A DNA stretch of 42,600 bases. Source: Hydrogenophaga sp. (lineage in GTDB: Bacteria; Pseudomonadota; Gammaproteobacteria; Burkholderiales; Burkholderiaceae_C). Position numbers and translations under genes: made by a program. The stretch is taken from positions 1-42,600 of the forward strand of contig NZ_JADMKB010000046.1 in assembly GCF_018780075.1 (NCBI RefSeq), given 5' to 3'. Shown here one piece after another: positions 36,335 to 42,600 of the stretch (positions within the stretch are counted from its first letter, which is position 1; each line of letters starts with the position of its first letter). Below the pieces are notes generated by a model, which saw only the letters and a list, made by a program, of their open reading frames with translations, ran no database searches and was not told the origin of the DNA.

Positions 36335-37045
36335 TCACGCCGGCTTCAACAGTTTTCGCAGCGAGCGAATTTTTTGCCAGAGCACCGCCTTGGGCAAGGT
36401 CATGGCCATGGCCTGCATGCAGCGCTCCAGCCAGCCTGGCCGTTCTTGCAGGCGGTCGATGGCTTTGGCCAGATCGCGCGCCACAGCGGGGCCGTAGGCC
36501 TGCTCGGCCTTCGCCAGCGCCCTGCGCAGCAGGGGCAAGCCCAGGCCCATCATGGCCAGGTCGATCACGTCGCGGCTGAACACGCCGTCGTCCGCCTGCC
36601 GGTCTGAATTGGCCAGCAGCTTGGACGCCGCCAGATCGAGCGGCGTGAGCATGCTGATGCCGCACACCACATCGCTCTTGGCAGGCGCCTCCAGCGTCAT
36701 GCGTGCCTCCAGAACAATTTCGAACTTGATGGCCTGGCCGTCCATCTGCACCACCGTGCGCAGGCCGTATTGATCGGCGCGCACCTCGCGCAACATGGTC
36801 AGCGGCTGAGCCCCCGACCGAACCAGGGCGTTGAGCCCCTCGGCGCCTGTGAGCAACTGGCGCAGCTCACGGTAGCCCGCAGCGTCGGACACCAGGAAAT
36901 CGATGTCCACAGATTCCCGGTACTCGCCGTAGCGCAGGGCGATGCAGGTGCCGCCGCCAAACAGACAGCCGTGCTGACGCAACACGTCGCCGTCCAGCGC
37001 GGCCAGCACATGCGCAATGCGCTGGTGGTGCGGCCGCTCAAACAT
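36335..37045 (-). CDS. AbiEii-type nucleotidyltransferase (toxin-like)
   Basis: 236 residues. The nucleotidyltransferase motif GGGTCIALRYGEYRESVDID (residues 30-49) has the GG/T and D-x-D core; a further acidic strand, KFEIVLEARM, follows. A helical C-terminal half follows. This is the AbiEii/AbiGii family, in which the enzyme is the toxin of a two-gene defence or toxin-antitoxin unit that modifies tRNA or other targets. The start ATG 37045 overlaps the HTH gene by eight bases. Target is unknown. Confidence 0.85.
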   Translation of the reverse strand: MFERPHHQRIAHVLAALDGDVLRQHGCLFGGGTCIALRYGEYRESVDIDFLVSDAAGYRELRQLLTGAEGLNALVRSGAQPLTMLREVRADQYGLRTVVQMDGQAIKFEIVLEARMTLEAPAKSDVVCGISMLTPLDLAASKLLANSDRQADDGVFSRDVIDLAMMGLGLPLLRRALAKAEQAYGPAVARDLAKAIDRLQERPGWLERCMQAMAMTLPKAVLWQKIRSLRKLLKPA

Positions 37046-37553
37046 CGGGTTTGCCCGTTCCTGCTGCGCCACCGCCCAGACCCGTGCGCAGCGCCTGCAG
37101 CAGCGCCCGCTCGGCGGGCAGCATGGCCGCGGTGTCCAGATGGCGCGCATTGCGTTCGTAAATGCCCAGGGCCTCCAGGGGCGAGAGCGTGTCGGTGCCG
37201 TGCACCTGCCAGGCCAGGGCCTTCAACTGCGGGTGGTCGGCGAGCCGCACACGCACTGGAATCCACTCGGCCAGATCCGCCGGGCTGGCGTGCACACTGG
37301 CAGGCTCGGCGTCTTCAGCGTTGCGGGCCTGCAGCGTCATGCCTAGCGCCGCCATGGCATTGGCCCAGGCGCCGCCCGCCACAGAGGGTTCGCCCTTCTC
37401 GATGCGGTGCAGCGTCACCCGCGACATGCCCGCCGCCTCCGCCGCCGCCGTGCTGCTCACCCGCAGGGCCTTGCGGCGCGCGCGAAGCTGCTCGCCCAGG
37501 GCGCGGAGCTGGGCGGCGCTTTGGTCGAGCGGAAGGGGTGGTTTGGCTGGCAT
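37038..37553 (-). CDS. HTH antitoxin/regulator paired with the nucleotidyltransferase
   Basis: 171 residues. An N-terminal HTH_XRE-like domain (residues about 15-70: LGEQLRARRKALRVSSTAAA, AAGMSRVTLHRIEKGEPSVA) is followed by a helical region (LSPLEALGIYERNARH) that should bind the partner. It overlaps the toxin gene by eight bases. It likely represses its own promoter, which is framed by a 10-bp inverted repeat. Function as an antitoxin is inferred from the pairing. Confidence 0.85.
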   Translation of the reverse strand: MPAKPPLPLDQSAAQLRALGEQLRARRKALRVSSTAAAEAAGMSRVTLHRIEKGEPSVAGGAWANAMAALGMTLQARNAEDAEPASVHASPADLAEWIPVRVRLADHPQLKALAWQVHGTDTLSPLEALGIYERNARHLDTAAMLPAERALLQALRTGLGGGAAGTGKPDV

Positions 37554-37554
37554 G

Positions 37555-37604
37555 TGTTTCTCATTCTGATCAAAAATGATGGTTTGTCAAGTTTGAGAAA
37601 CACT
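37555..37604 (-). promoter_or_regulatory. promoter with flanking operator of the HTH gene
   Basis: On the minus strand TTGACA (37591-37586) is a perfect -35, with CAGAAT (37569-37564) 16 bases later as -10. The perfect 10-bp inverted repeat GTGTTTCTCA (37555-37564) and TGAGAAACAC (37595-37604) encloses both. The start codon begins about four bases after the likely transcription start, so the mRNA would be nearly leaderless. HTH self-repression is the simple reading. Confidence 0.65.
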
Positions 37605-37617
37605 TATATATGCAACC

Positions 37618-38505
37618 TCACCCTGCTCTCATCACCAGCGTCCGCTTGCAGCGAGGGTAGTTCACGCACCCCCAGAAGCGCGAACCGTCCTTGCGCGATT
37701 CGCGTTCGGTCATCTTCACGCCGCAGCTGGCGCAGGTGGGCTTCCAGTATTCCCCTTCGTAGGCCACCTCCAGCAGGCGGGCCTGCTGTTCTGGCGTGCG
37801 CTGGGCGATCAGCTTGAGCAGGCCGGTGCCGTCCTGCGCGTTGATGCCGTTGACCTTGGCGAACTCCAGCGCATCCGCCGTGTAGCGGGACGTGGTCGCG
37901 TAGGTGCCGCGCTTCAGGCCCTTGGACACCATCACACCCAGGAACTCGCGCATCTCCTTCACGCCCACGGGCTTGCCTTGCCAGTGCTTGCACTGCACCA
38001 CTGCAACAGGCCCGCTGGCGTTCTTCGAGTGCAGCCAGATGTCCACCCCGCCGTCAGCGCCGTGCGACTGGCTGCGTGTCTCGAAACCGGCCTGCGCGAA
38101 CAGCGCTTCGACCACGGCCTCGAAACGGCGCCATTCGATCGCTGACAGCACGTCTTTGCTCCAGGCGCTGTGCTCCACAGGCGGATCGCTGGAGAGCAGT
38201 GACGGCTCCTTGCGCGCCTGGGCAGCCACTGGCGCAGGCCCTGACGACGGCGTTGGGGTCGAACCGCGTGCCTGCAGTGATCGGATCAGCGCATGAATCG
38301 CCAACAGCACCGCGCCCAGCCCCATCGCGAACAAGGCGGGCGTCTTCACGCCCTGGGCCACGATGTTCAGTATGGGGTTGCTGGTCGGCATGATCGACGC
38401 CACCCACAGCCCAGCGCCCAGCACCAGAAGCGTGAGCCCCTTCTCCAGAAACGGTTCCGAACGGCGTTTGCGTGAATTCCTGCCGGGTTGTTGTCGGCGG
38501 CCCAT
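37618..38505 (-). CDS. membrane-anchored Mrr-type restriction endonuclease with a zinc finger
   Basis: 295 residues. Two hydrophobic segments (about 22-39 and 54-72) come first. The Mrr-type PD-(D/E)xK domain follows at about 120-240: helix ERFEAVVEALFAQAGF-like, D155 in GGVDIW, and QCK at 171-173. Four Cys at 258, 261, 280 and 286 form a topoisomerase-type C4 zinc finger. Such enzymes cut modified or foreign DNA; the membrane anchor places it at the cell surface side. It lies 64 bases upstream of the HTH/toxin pair on the same strand. Confidence 0.9.
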   Translation of the reverse strand: MGRRQQPGRNSRKRRSEPFLEKGLTLLVLGAGLWVASIMPTSNPILNIVAQGVKTPALFAMGLGAVLLAIHALIRSLQARGSTPTPSSGPAPVAAQARKEPSLLSSDPPVEHSAWSKDVLSAIEWRRFEAVVEALFAQAGFETRSQSHGADGGVDIWLHSKNASGPVAVVQCKHWQGKPVGVKEMREFLGVMVSKGLKRGTYATTSRYTADALEFAKVNGINAQDGTGLLKLIAQRTPEQQARLLEVAYEGEYWKPTCASCGVKMTERESRKDGSRFWGCVNYPRCKRTLVMRAG

Positions 38506-38567
38506 TGATATCCTCCCCGCATCAGTCTGGCCCGCATGATGCCGCAGCCTGGAACAGGGAGGAGAAG

Positions 38568-39053
38568 ATGAACATCCAAGGGCGTGCGAACCCGCACGCT
38601 GCTGCTTCGGCCCGATGGGCCATCGTTCTGATGACTGGCTTGACGGCCAGCGCGGTCGCGCAAGCGCAGGCTGTCTACCGCTGCGAAACCCATGGCCGCA
38701 TCGGCTATTCCCACGAGCCGTGCGTTGGCGCCAAGGTCATCGACACCACGCCCACGCAAGGGCTGGACAAGTCAACCGGCGCCAGCCGCAAAGGGCGCGA
38801 TGTGCAGCGCGAAGAAATCAAACGATCACTGAACGAAGCCATGCGCCCGCTGACCGGCATGTCTCACGAACAGACCAAGGTGTTCGAGCGGCGCTTCAAA
38901 TTGCCGGCCAGTGCGCAGGCTGAATGCAAGCTGCTGGATATGCGGCTTCCTGATCAGGAGCAGATGGTGCGAAACAGCGCACAAGCTGCGAGGGCCGAGG
39001 CGGAGGTGCAGTTGTTCCTGAGTCGGCGGCGGTTTCGCGAGCTGGGTTGCTGA
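38568..39053 (+). CDS. DUF4124-like secreted protein
   Basis: 161 residues. The signal peptide (about residues 1-34, ending AQAQA) is followed by VYRCETHGRIGYSHEPC, the DUF4124-type opening with a Cys pair. The rest is helical and charged with more Cys (AECKLLDM and the final GC). Function unknown; envelope location. A strong GGGAGGAG ribosome site precedes ATG 38568. It is divergent from the Mrr gene and followed by the cold-shock fusion gene. Confidence 0.82.
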   Translation: MNIQGRANPHAAASARWAIVLMTGLTASAVAQAQAVYRCETHGRIGYSHEPCVGAKVIDTTPTQGLDKSTGASRKGRDVQREEIKRSLNEAMRPLTGMSHEQTKVFERRFKLPASAQAECKLLDMRLPDQEQMVRNSAQAARAEAEVQLFLSRRRFRELGC

Positions 39054-39098
39054 GAATCTGGCGCCGAATGTGAAAAACATTCATAAGCGAAAAAGCCC

Positions 39099-39719
39099 AT
39101 GGAAGCGGTCGCATCCCGAATCAACAGCAGGCTCACCAAATGGAACGCTGAGCGGGGCTTTGGCTTCGTGGTGGCCGACCATGGCGATCAGGAACTCTTC
39201 GTGCATGTGTCCGCTTTCCCACGCGACGAGCGGCCACCCGCCATCGGCGAGCCGCTGTCGTTTGAGATGGAGCTGGACAAGGAAGGCCGCAAACGGGCGG
39301 TGAGGGTGCGCCGGCCGGGAGCCCCGGAACCCAGGGCGCCTCGACGTCAACCACACGATCAGGTTCGGCACCAGGCCAGCCGAACGCCCGAGCGCACCGA
39401 ATCAAACTCGTTTGGCAGGCGCTTCGTGGCGTTGTTGATGGTCGCTGGCCTGGGTTGGTATGGCTACACCCGGTACACCGAGCGGGCCGAAGTGACAGCG
39501 GCGGAACCCCAGAGCGTGATGAGCAGCCCGGCGCAAACCGCCGCGCCCGAAATCAGACAGCCAGCGTTTCAGTGCGATGGCCGCAAGCACTGCTCGCAAA
39601 TGAGCTCATGCAGCGAAGCCAAGCAGTTTCTGAACAACTGCACTGGCATGGAAATGGACGGGGATGGTGATGGCATTCCGTGCGAGCAGCAGTTGTGCAC
39701 GGGGCCTTTTGGCGGGTGA
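39099..39719 (+). CDS. cold-shock domain, membrane helix, excalibur fusion protein
   Basis: 206 residues with three parts. A cold-shock domain lies at about 8-72 (RNP1-like GFGFVV at 20-25, LFVHVS at 33-38). A basic linker leads to one membrane helix at about 108-125 (VALLMVAGLGWYGY). A C-terminal excalibur domain has the calcium-binding DGDGDGIPCE (187-196) and Cys 159, 165, 171, 181. The cold-shock part should be cytoplasmic, and the excalibur part outside. This links RNA or DNA binding to the envelope. No strong ribosome site precedes ATG 39099. Confidence 0.85.
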   Translation: MEAVASRINSRLTKWNAERGFGFVVADHGDQELFVHVSAFPRDERPPAIGEPLSFEMELDKEGRKRAVRVRRPGAPEPRAPRRQPHDQVRHQASRTPERTESNSFGRRFVALLMVAGLGWYGYTRYTERAEVTAAEPQSVMSSPAQTAAPEIRQPAFQCDGRKHCSQMSSCSEAKQFLNNCTGMEMDGDGDGIPCEQQLCTGPFGG

Positions 39720-39836
39720 AGGCGGGCTAAAGTCGAATCCCGGTGCTTCGCTGCCGAATCAGGGGCCAAATGCAGATGGCTCGCTCAAGGGCAAAAGGCA
39801 AGACCTGACCCAGATGCCTTCGCCACGCACTCCTGG

Positions 39837-40394
39837 CTAAGTCAACTGACCTTTCATGCTCTGAAGTTTGAGGAATGATGAAGTTCGTCTAACTTCATCT
39901 TCTGCAAACTGTCGCAATGCAACTGTTGTGCGATTTGCATCTGGAGCCCCTTTTTTTGAGCTTATCGCCTCTAGCTGAGAAAAGAGTGATTCAAAATTCT
40001 CGTAGAGATGCTGTTCCTGGGTGTCAATTCGTTCCCTCAAGATATCATTCTTAAACATAGAATAGTAGTGCTCAATGTACCAAGAATAGGTATCCCACAT
40101 AGCGTCCGGGGTAATGGCTTGCAACTTAAGATATATGCCTAGCTCTTCCATGTATTCGGTTATGAACTGTCCAATGCTATCGAAGGAGTGTTCACTCTTT
40201 AAGTACCGATCACATACTGCATGCCTTGCTCGGAGCATCGAGTCTTCGTTCCATCTTTGATGAATTGCTTCAAGGGTTTGGACTATATGTGTGGATGTTT
40301 GTAGGCGTATCTGACGAAGTATCAACGCAAGAGTTATTAGTAAGCCTGCAGCCTGGATTGCGGCCCAAAACCAATCTTCTGTCAGCAACTTCAT
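39837..40394 (-). CDS. membrane-anchored protein of the AT-rich island
   Basis: 185 residues. One N-terminal membrane helix (WFWAAIQAAGLLITLALILR, about residues 8-27) is followed by a soluble helical domain (IRLQTSTHIVQTLEAIHQRW, HAVCDRYLKSEHSF) that looks like DUF4760-type proteins. Codon and base use are AT-rich compared with the genome around it. ATG 40394 has AGGTGA just before it. It is the third gene, same strand as the FRG/DUF262 pair, 98 bases behind DUF262. Function unknown. Confidence 0.75.
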   Translation of the reverse strand: MKLLTEDWFWAAIQAAGLLITLALILRQIRLQTSTHIVQTLEAIHQRWNEDSMLRARHAVCDRYLKSEHSFDSIGQFITEYMEELGIYLKLQAITPDAMWDTYSWYIEHYYSMFKNDILRERIDTQEQHLYENFESLFSQLEAISSKKGAPDANRTTVALRQFAEDEVRRTSSFLKLQSMKGQLT

Positions 40395-40492
40395 ATGTCA
40401 CCTGTATTTAATTTTGTGGCGAGAGGTAAGATCAGATTCCGTTGCTCCCTACGCTCACTTCGGCTGTATTCTATTGATTGCACTCTTATCGG

Positions 40493-41569
40493 TTAAAAAT
40501 CAGAATTGATTTTTATGCCAACGAATTTTGACAAAATCCTAAGTCTTTCTCGAATAGAGCTCGCGTCATTTGTGCCTTGTTGTGACATGCGGTCAAATTC
40601 CAGGAGCTCGAAGTTGGCTTTGGTTATGTCTAACTCGGCAAGTACTCTGTTTCCTTTGCGGTCTTCATTGAATTTTACTAACTTCTGTCGTGAGATCAAT
40701 TCAAGGTTGCCTTGAGACTGAGCTTCTCTGAATAAAAGATAATAAACAGGAATAACCGCTTGCGCTGCCAGCAGGATATCCTTACTGGTAAACACTTTTG
40801 CCATTGCTTCGGTGATGATTGTCACGGTGCCTAGCAAATTTGAAACTTCCCGTTTCTTTCCCGTTTTGTAAACTTTGACCATGTCATCTAAGAAGGGCTT
40901 CTTTGTATCCACGAGCCTATTTGAATTAACCGATGACTCTACGAAAAGAAGTCGTGCGGCTACTTCTCTGTGGCGATAGCGGACGTTTGAGAAGCGAACT
41001 TTCTTCGCAAATAGCGAACTTTCAGAGAGTTCTACTATTGCCTTGGCCATTTCGCCGCCTATGGCATTTCGTTTTTCGGCAGCATTGAGTGGAACCGCCT
41101 CGTTTAATCGGGAGAACATCTCCTCGATCAACTCTAGGTCATCTGTTTCAACTACTGTGATCGGCAGTGTGAATGCGTCAAATCGTTGTTTGATGCGTGG
41201 AAGTTTTTTGGCAAGATCCTCGTATGTAAGTCCGCCGGCCTCAATCGAGTCATCGGATATATACTCGAAATCGTTAGCTAGCGGAAATTCGCCGTCCATG
41301 AAGCCGAAGATTGCCTCTAATCGTTGACGACCATCAATTACTGCATACTGCTTGCGCTTTTTTTTTGCGGCTTCCCGATCAAGTTTGTGAAAATATAGTT
41401 TTGGAATATCGTATCTATTGATGATGGAGTCGATCAATAGCTGCTTTTTTTCTAGTGGCCACACATCACCTTGGCGCTGGTAATCAGGATCAACCCAAAT
41501 CAGATCTTTTTCAACGTATATGCTAAGTACGGCGCTGTGTGGTAGCTCGTGGTGATCAATGTAGCTCAC
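40493..41569 (-). CDS. DUF262 (GmrSD/ParB-like) domain protein
   Basis: 358 residues. The DUF262 domain has YQRQGDVWPLEKKQLLIDSI (residues 30-49) and IDGRQRLEAIFGF (78-90), the DGQQR-type nucleotide motif, and a later FSRLNEAVPLNAAEKRNA. DUF262 is the N-terminal domain of the GmrSD modified-DNA nuclease; the C-terminal HNH partner (DUF1524) is not present here. The start GTG 41569 overlaps the FRG stop by four bases (GTGA). It is AT-rich. It probably uses a nucleotide and works with the FRG protein. Confidence 0.88.
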   Translation of the reverse strand: MSYIDHHELPHSAVLSIYVEKDLIWVDPDYQRQGDVWPLEKKQLLIDSIINRYDIPKLYFHKLDREAAKKKRKQYAVIDGRQRLEAIFGFMDGEFPLANDFEYISDDSIEAGGLTYEDLAKKLPRIKQRFDAFTLPITVVETDDLELIEEMFSRLNEAVPLNAAEKRNAIGGEMAKAIVELSESSLFAKKVRFSNVRYRHREVAARLLFVESSVNSNRLVDTKKPFLDDMVKVYKTGKKREVSNLLGTVTIITEAMAKVFTSKDILLAAQAVIPVYYLLFREAQSQGNLELISRQKLVKFNEDRKGNRVLAELDITKANFELLEFDRMSQQGTNDASSIRERLRILSKFVGIKINSDF

Positions 41570-42303
41570 GTGAGGGACTCCTTAATTAGATCTCCGGCAC
41601 TAGACAACTCTGGAAATAGTTGAAATTTATTTACTCCCAGGAGCTTAAGTTCGCCGAAGATGGTCTTTTTTGCCGCTGGCGAGATTGTGAACTTTGTGAC
41701 GTGAGAGCCTGTGCCTATATTTTCGATTGATGTGGCTGTGCGATGGCTAATTGTAAAAACTCCAAGTTGCGCTTGGATTCGGGTGTTGTTTCTCGTGGCT
41801 ATTGCGGCCATTGGAATAACTCCTTCGAAATTATTTGCTTCAATACTCTCGGTTGAGTAGTTGTCTAGTAGTTGATCATCAAAGGAGGGGATGAACTTCG
41901 CTTCCTTTGTGTTGGAGGTTGCTAGCTTATTTAACTCTAGTGGCTTAAGTAGCCATAGAGCCCCTTGTTTGTTTGGTGTGGAGGTTACTGCGAAATACAG
42001 GCCGAAAAGCGGACTTTCGGACCAATCCAACAACCGGGTTGGTGCTCCATAGTGCTGCATATAAAAAAGCCACTCAAATTTGTGCGGCTCTCTTGTATTA
42101 ACAAGCAGTGATGCATTTTGCTTGAATTTGTTTATGAGAACGGACTCGGGTGGCGGATTTTTGTATCTTTGGTATCCAGGTAGGAGTTTCCAAGACGCGT
42201 CGGCATGACCGCGAAACCAAGCTGGATCTCGTTGCTTTAACTCTGGCTTCAGTTTGTCAATTAGTTCGCCGATTGAATTGATCGCATACTTCTTGTAAGT
42301 CAC
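41566..42303 (-). CDS. FRG domain protein
   Basis: 245 residues. The FRG mark WFRGHADASWKLLPGYQR (residues 29-46) and QHYGAPTRLLDWSESPLFGL (83-102) are both clear. The domain is uncharacterised but is often seen next to defence genes. The start is GTG 42303, with GGAG six bases upstream; TTG 42306 is also in frame but too close to the site. It overlaps the DUF262 gene by four bases and starts 37 bases behind the glnS stop. AT-rich. Confidence 0.88.
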   Translation of the reverse strand: MTYKKYAINSIGELIDKLKPELKQRDPAWFRGHADASWKLLPGYQRYKNPPPESVLINKFKQNASLLVNTREPHKFEWLFYMQHYGAPTRLLDWSESPLFGLYFAVTSTPNKQGALWLLKPLELNKLATSNTKEAKFIPSFDDQLLDNYSTESIEANNFEGVIPMAAIATRNNTRIQAQLGVFTISHRTATSIENIGTGSHVTKFTISPAAKKTIFGELKLLGVNKFQLFPELSSAGDLIKESLT

Positions 42304-42340
42304 CAAGTTCTCCCTGTGTTTCTGCGGTTTTCCAGGGAAG

Positions 42341-42600
42341 CTACTTCCCCCAACTATCCTTCAACCCCGTAACCCGGTTAAACACCGGCTTCACCCCTGC
42401 CACGTGGTCCACCCGATCCGCCACAAAGTACCCAAACCGCTCGAACTGGAATTTCTGGTCCGGCTGCGCGGCGGCCAGTGACGGCTCCACGTAAGCGGTC
42501 ACCACCTTGAGGCTGTTGGGGTTCAGGGCTTCGATGAAGTCTTTACCGCCGGCGTCGGGGTTGGGGTCGCTGAACAGGCGGTCGTACAGGCGCACTTCGG
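42341..42600 (-). CDS. glnS: glutaminyl-tRNA synthetase, C-terminal end
   Basis: The last 85 or so residues of GlnRS; the gene continues beyond the window edge. [30 protein letters not shown] and [16 protein letters not shown] are the C-terminal anticodon-binding barrel. It charges tRNA(Gln). Its stop lies 37 bases before the AT-rich island. This is normal host-type sequence, so the island's edge is very near here. Confidence 0.93.
   Translation of the reverse strand, partial: EVRLYDRLFSDPNPDAGGKDFIEALNPNSLKVVTAYVEPSLAAAQPDQKFQFERFGYFVADRVDHVAGVKPVFNRVTGLKDSWGK

Noticed and set aside
39720..39836. Attachment site or integrase scar at the left edge of the AT-rich island
   Set aside because: No tRNA gene, integrase or matching direct repeat could be found at 39720-39836 and 42304-42345; a GACCTGACC string near 39805 resembles scattered REP-like sequence only weakly.
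40495..40514. AAAAATCA/TGATTTTT hairpin at the end of the DUF262 gene as a terminator
   Set aside because: It lies within the last codons and is AT-only and weak; too uncertain to list.

Overview
The window is about 42.6 kb of GC-rich chromosome. The gene families, the conserved pairs (slpA-like FKBP with ispH, the fdh operon with fdhD) and the dispersed C-rich intergenic repeats point to a betaproteobacterium of the Burkholderiales. Comamonadaceae, perhaps close to Hydrogenophaga, is my best guess, made from protein style rather than from a search.

Layout. 1-5488 is the end of a respiratory formate dehydrogenase operon: catalytic subunit (5' part outside the window), four-cluster iron-sulfur subunit, small lipoprotein, cytochrome b subunit, small Ala/Pro-rich exported protein, terminator, then the sulfurtransferase fdhD. 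The enzyme oxidises formate and should pass electrons through the Fe-S and b-heme subunits to quinone; FdhD supplies sulfur to the molybdenum cofactor. 5545-14312 is mostly housekeeping: upp, a large ABC-type permease, a truncated hemoglobin, an Smr protein, radC, an FKBP isomerase overlapping ispH, and serS ending in a strong terminator. 14384-28481 holds mixed metabolic and envelope genes: M23 peptidase, Gfo/Idh/MocA oxidoreductase, an SRAP-like protein, DUF1097, DUF4399, a secreted alpha/beta hydrolase, a DUF938 methyltransferase with a PPOX flavoprotein, a DTW-domain tRNA-modifying enzyme, SelO, an AHSA1 protein, DUF2322 and an M14 peptidase.

28537-31061 is a compact three-gene minus-strand operon whose products I do not recognise. 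The first two are similar in style and may be lipid-binding-like; this is the first candidate for something undescribed. 31296-36309 contains a GNAT acetyltransferase, an EcsC-like protein, pcp, a tandem-GAF protein, a GIY-YIG-like protein and CheV. 36335-38505 looks defensive: an HTH/nucleotidyltransferase toxin-antitoxin-like pair with a promoter framed by a 10-bp inverted repeat, beside a membrane-anchored Mrr-type nuclease. 38568-39719 has two small envelope proteins, one fusing a cold-shock domain, a membrane helix and an excalibur domain.

39837-42303 is clearly AT-rich against its surroundings. It carries an FRG-domain protein, a DUF262 protein overlapping it by 4 nt, and a membrane-anchored small protein, all on the minus strand directly behind glnS. 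This is the strongest candidate for a transferred, defence-like system. The window ends inside glnS.

Six copies of a C-rich hairpin repeat lie in the window, each directly behind a stop codon and in the same orientation as the gene it follows. I saw no tRNA or rRNA gene, CRISPR array, transposase or integrase.
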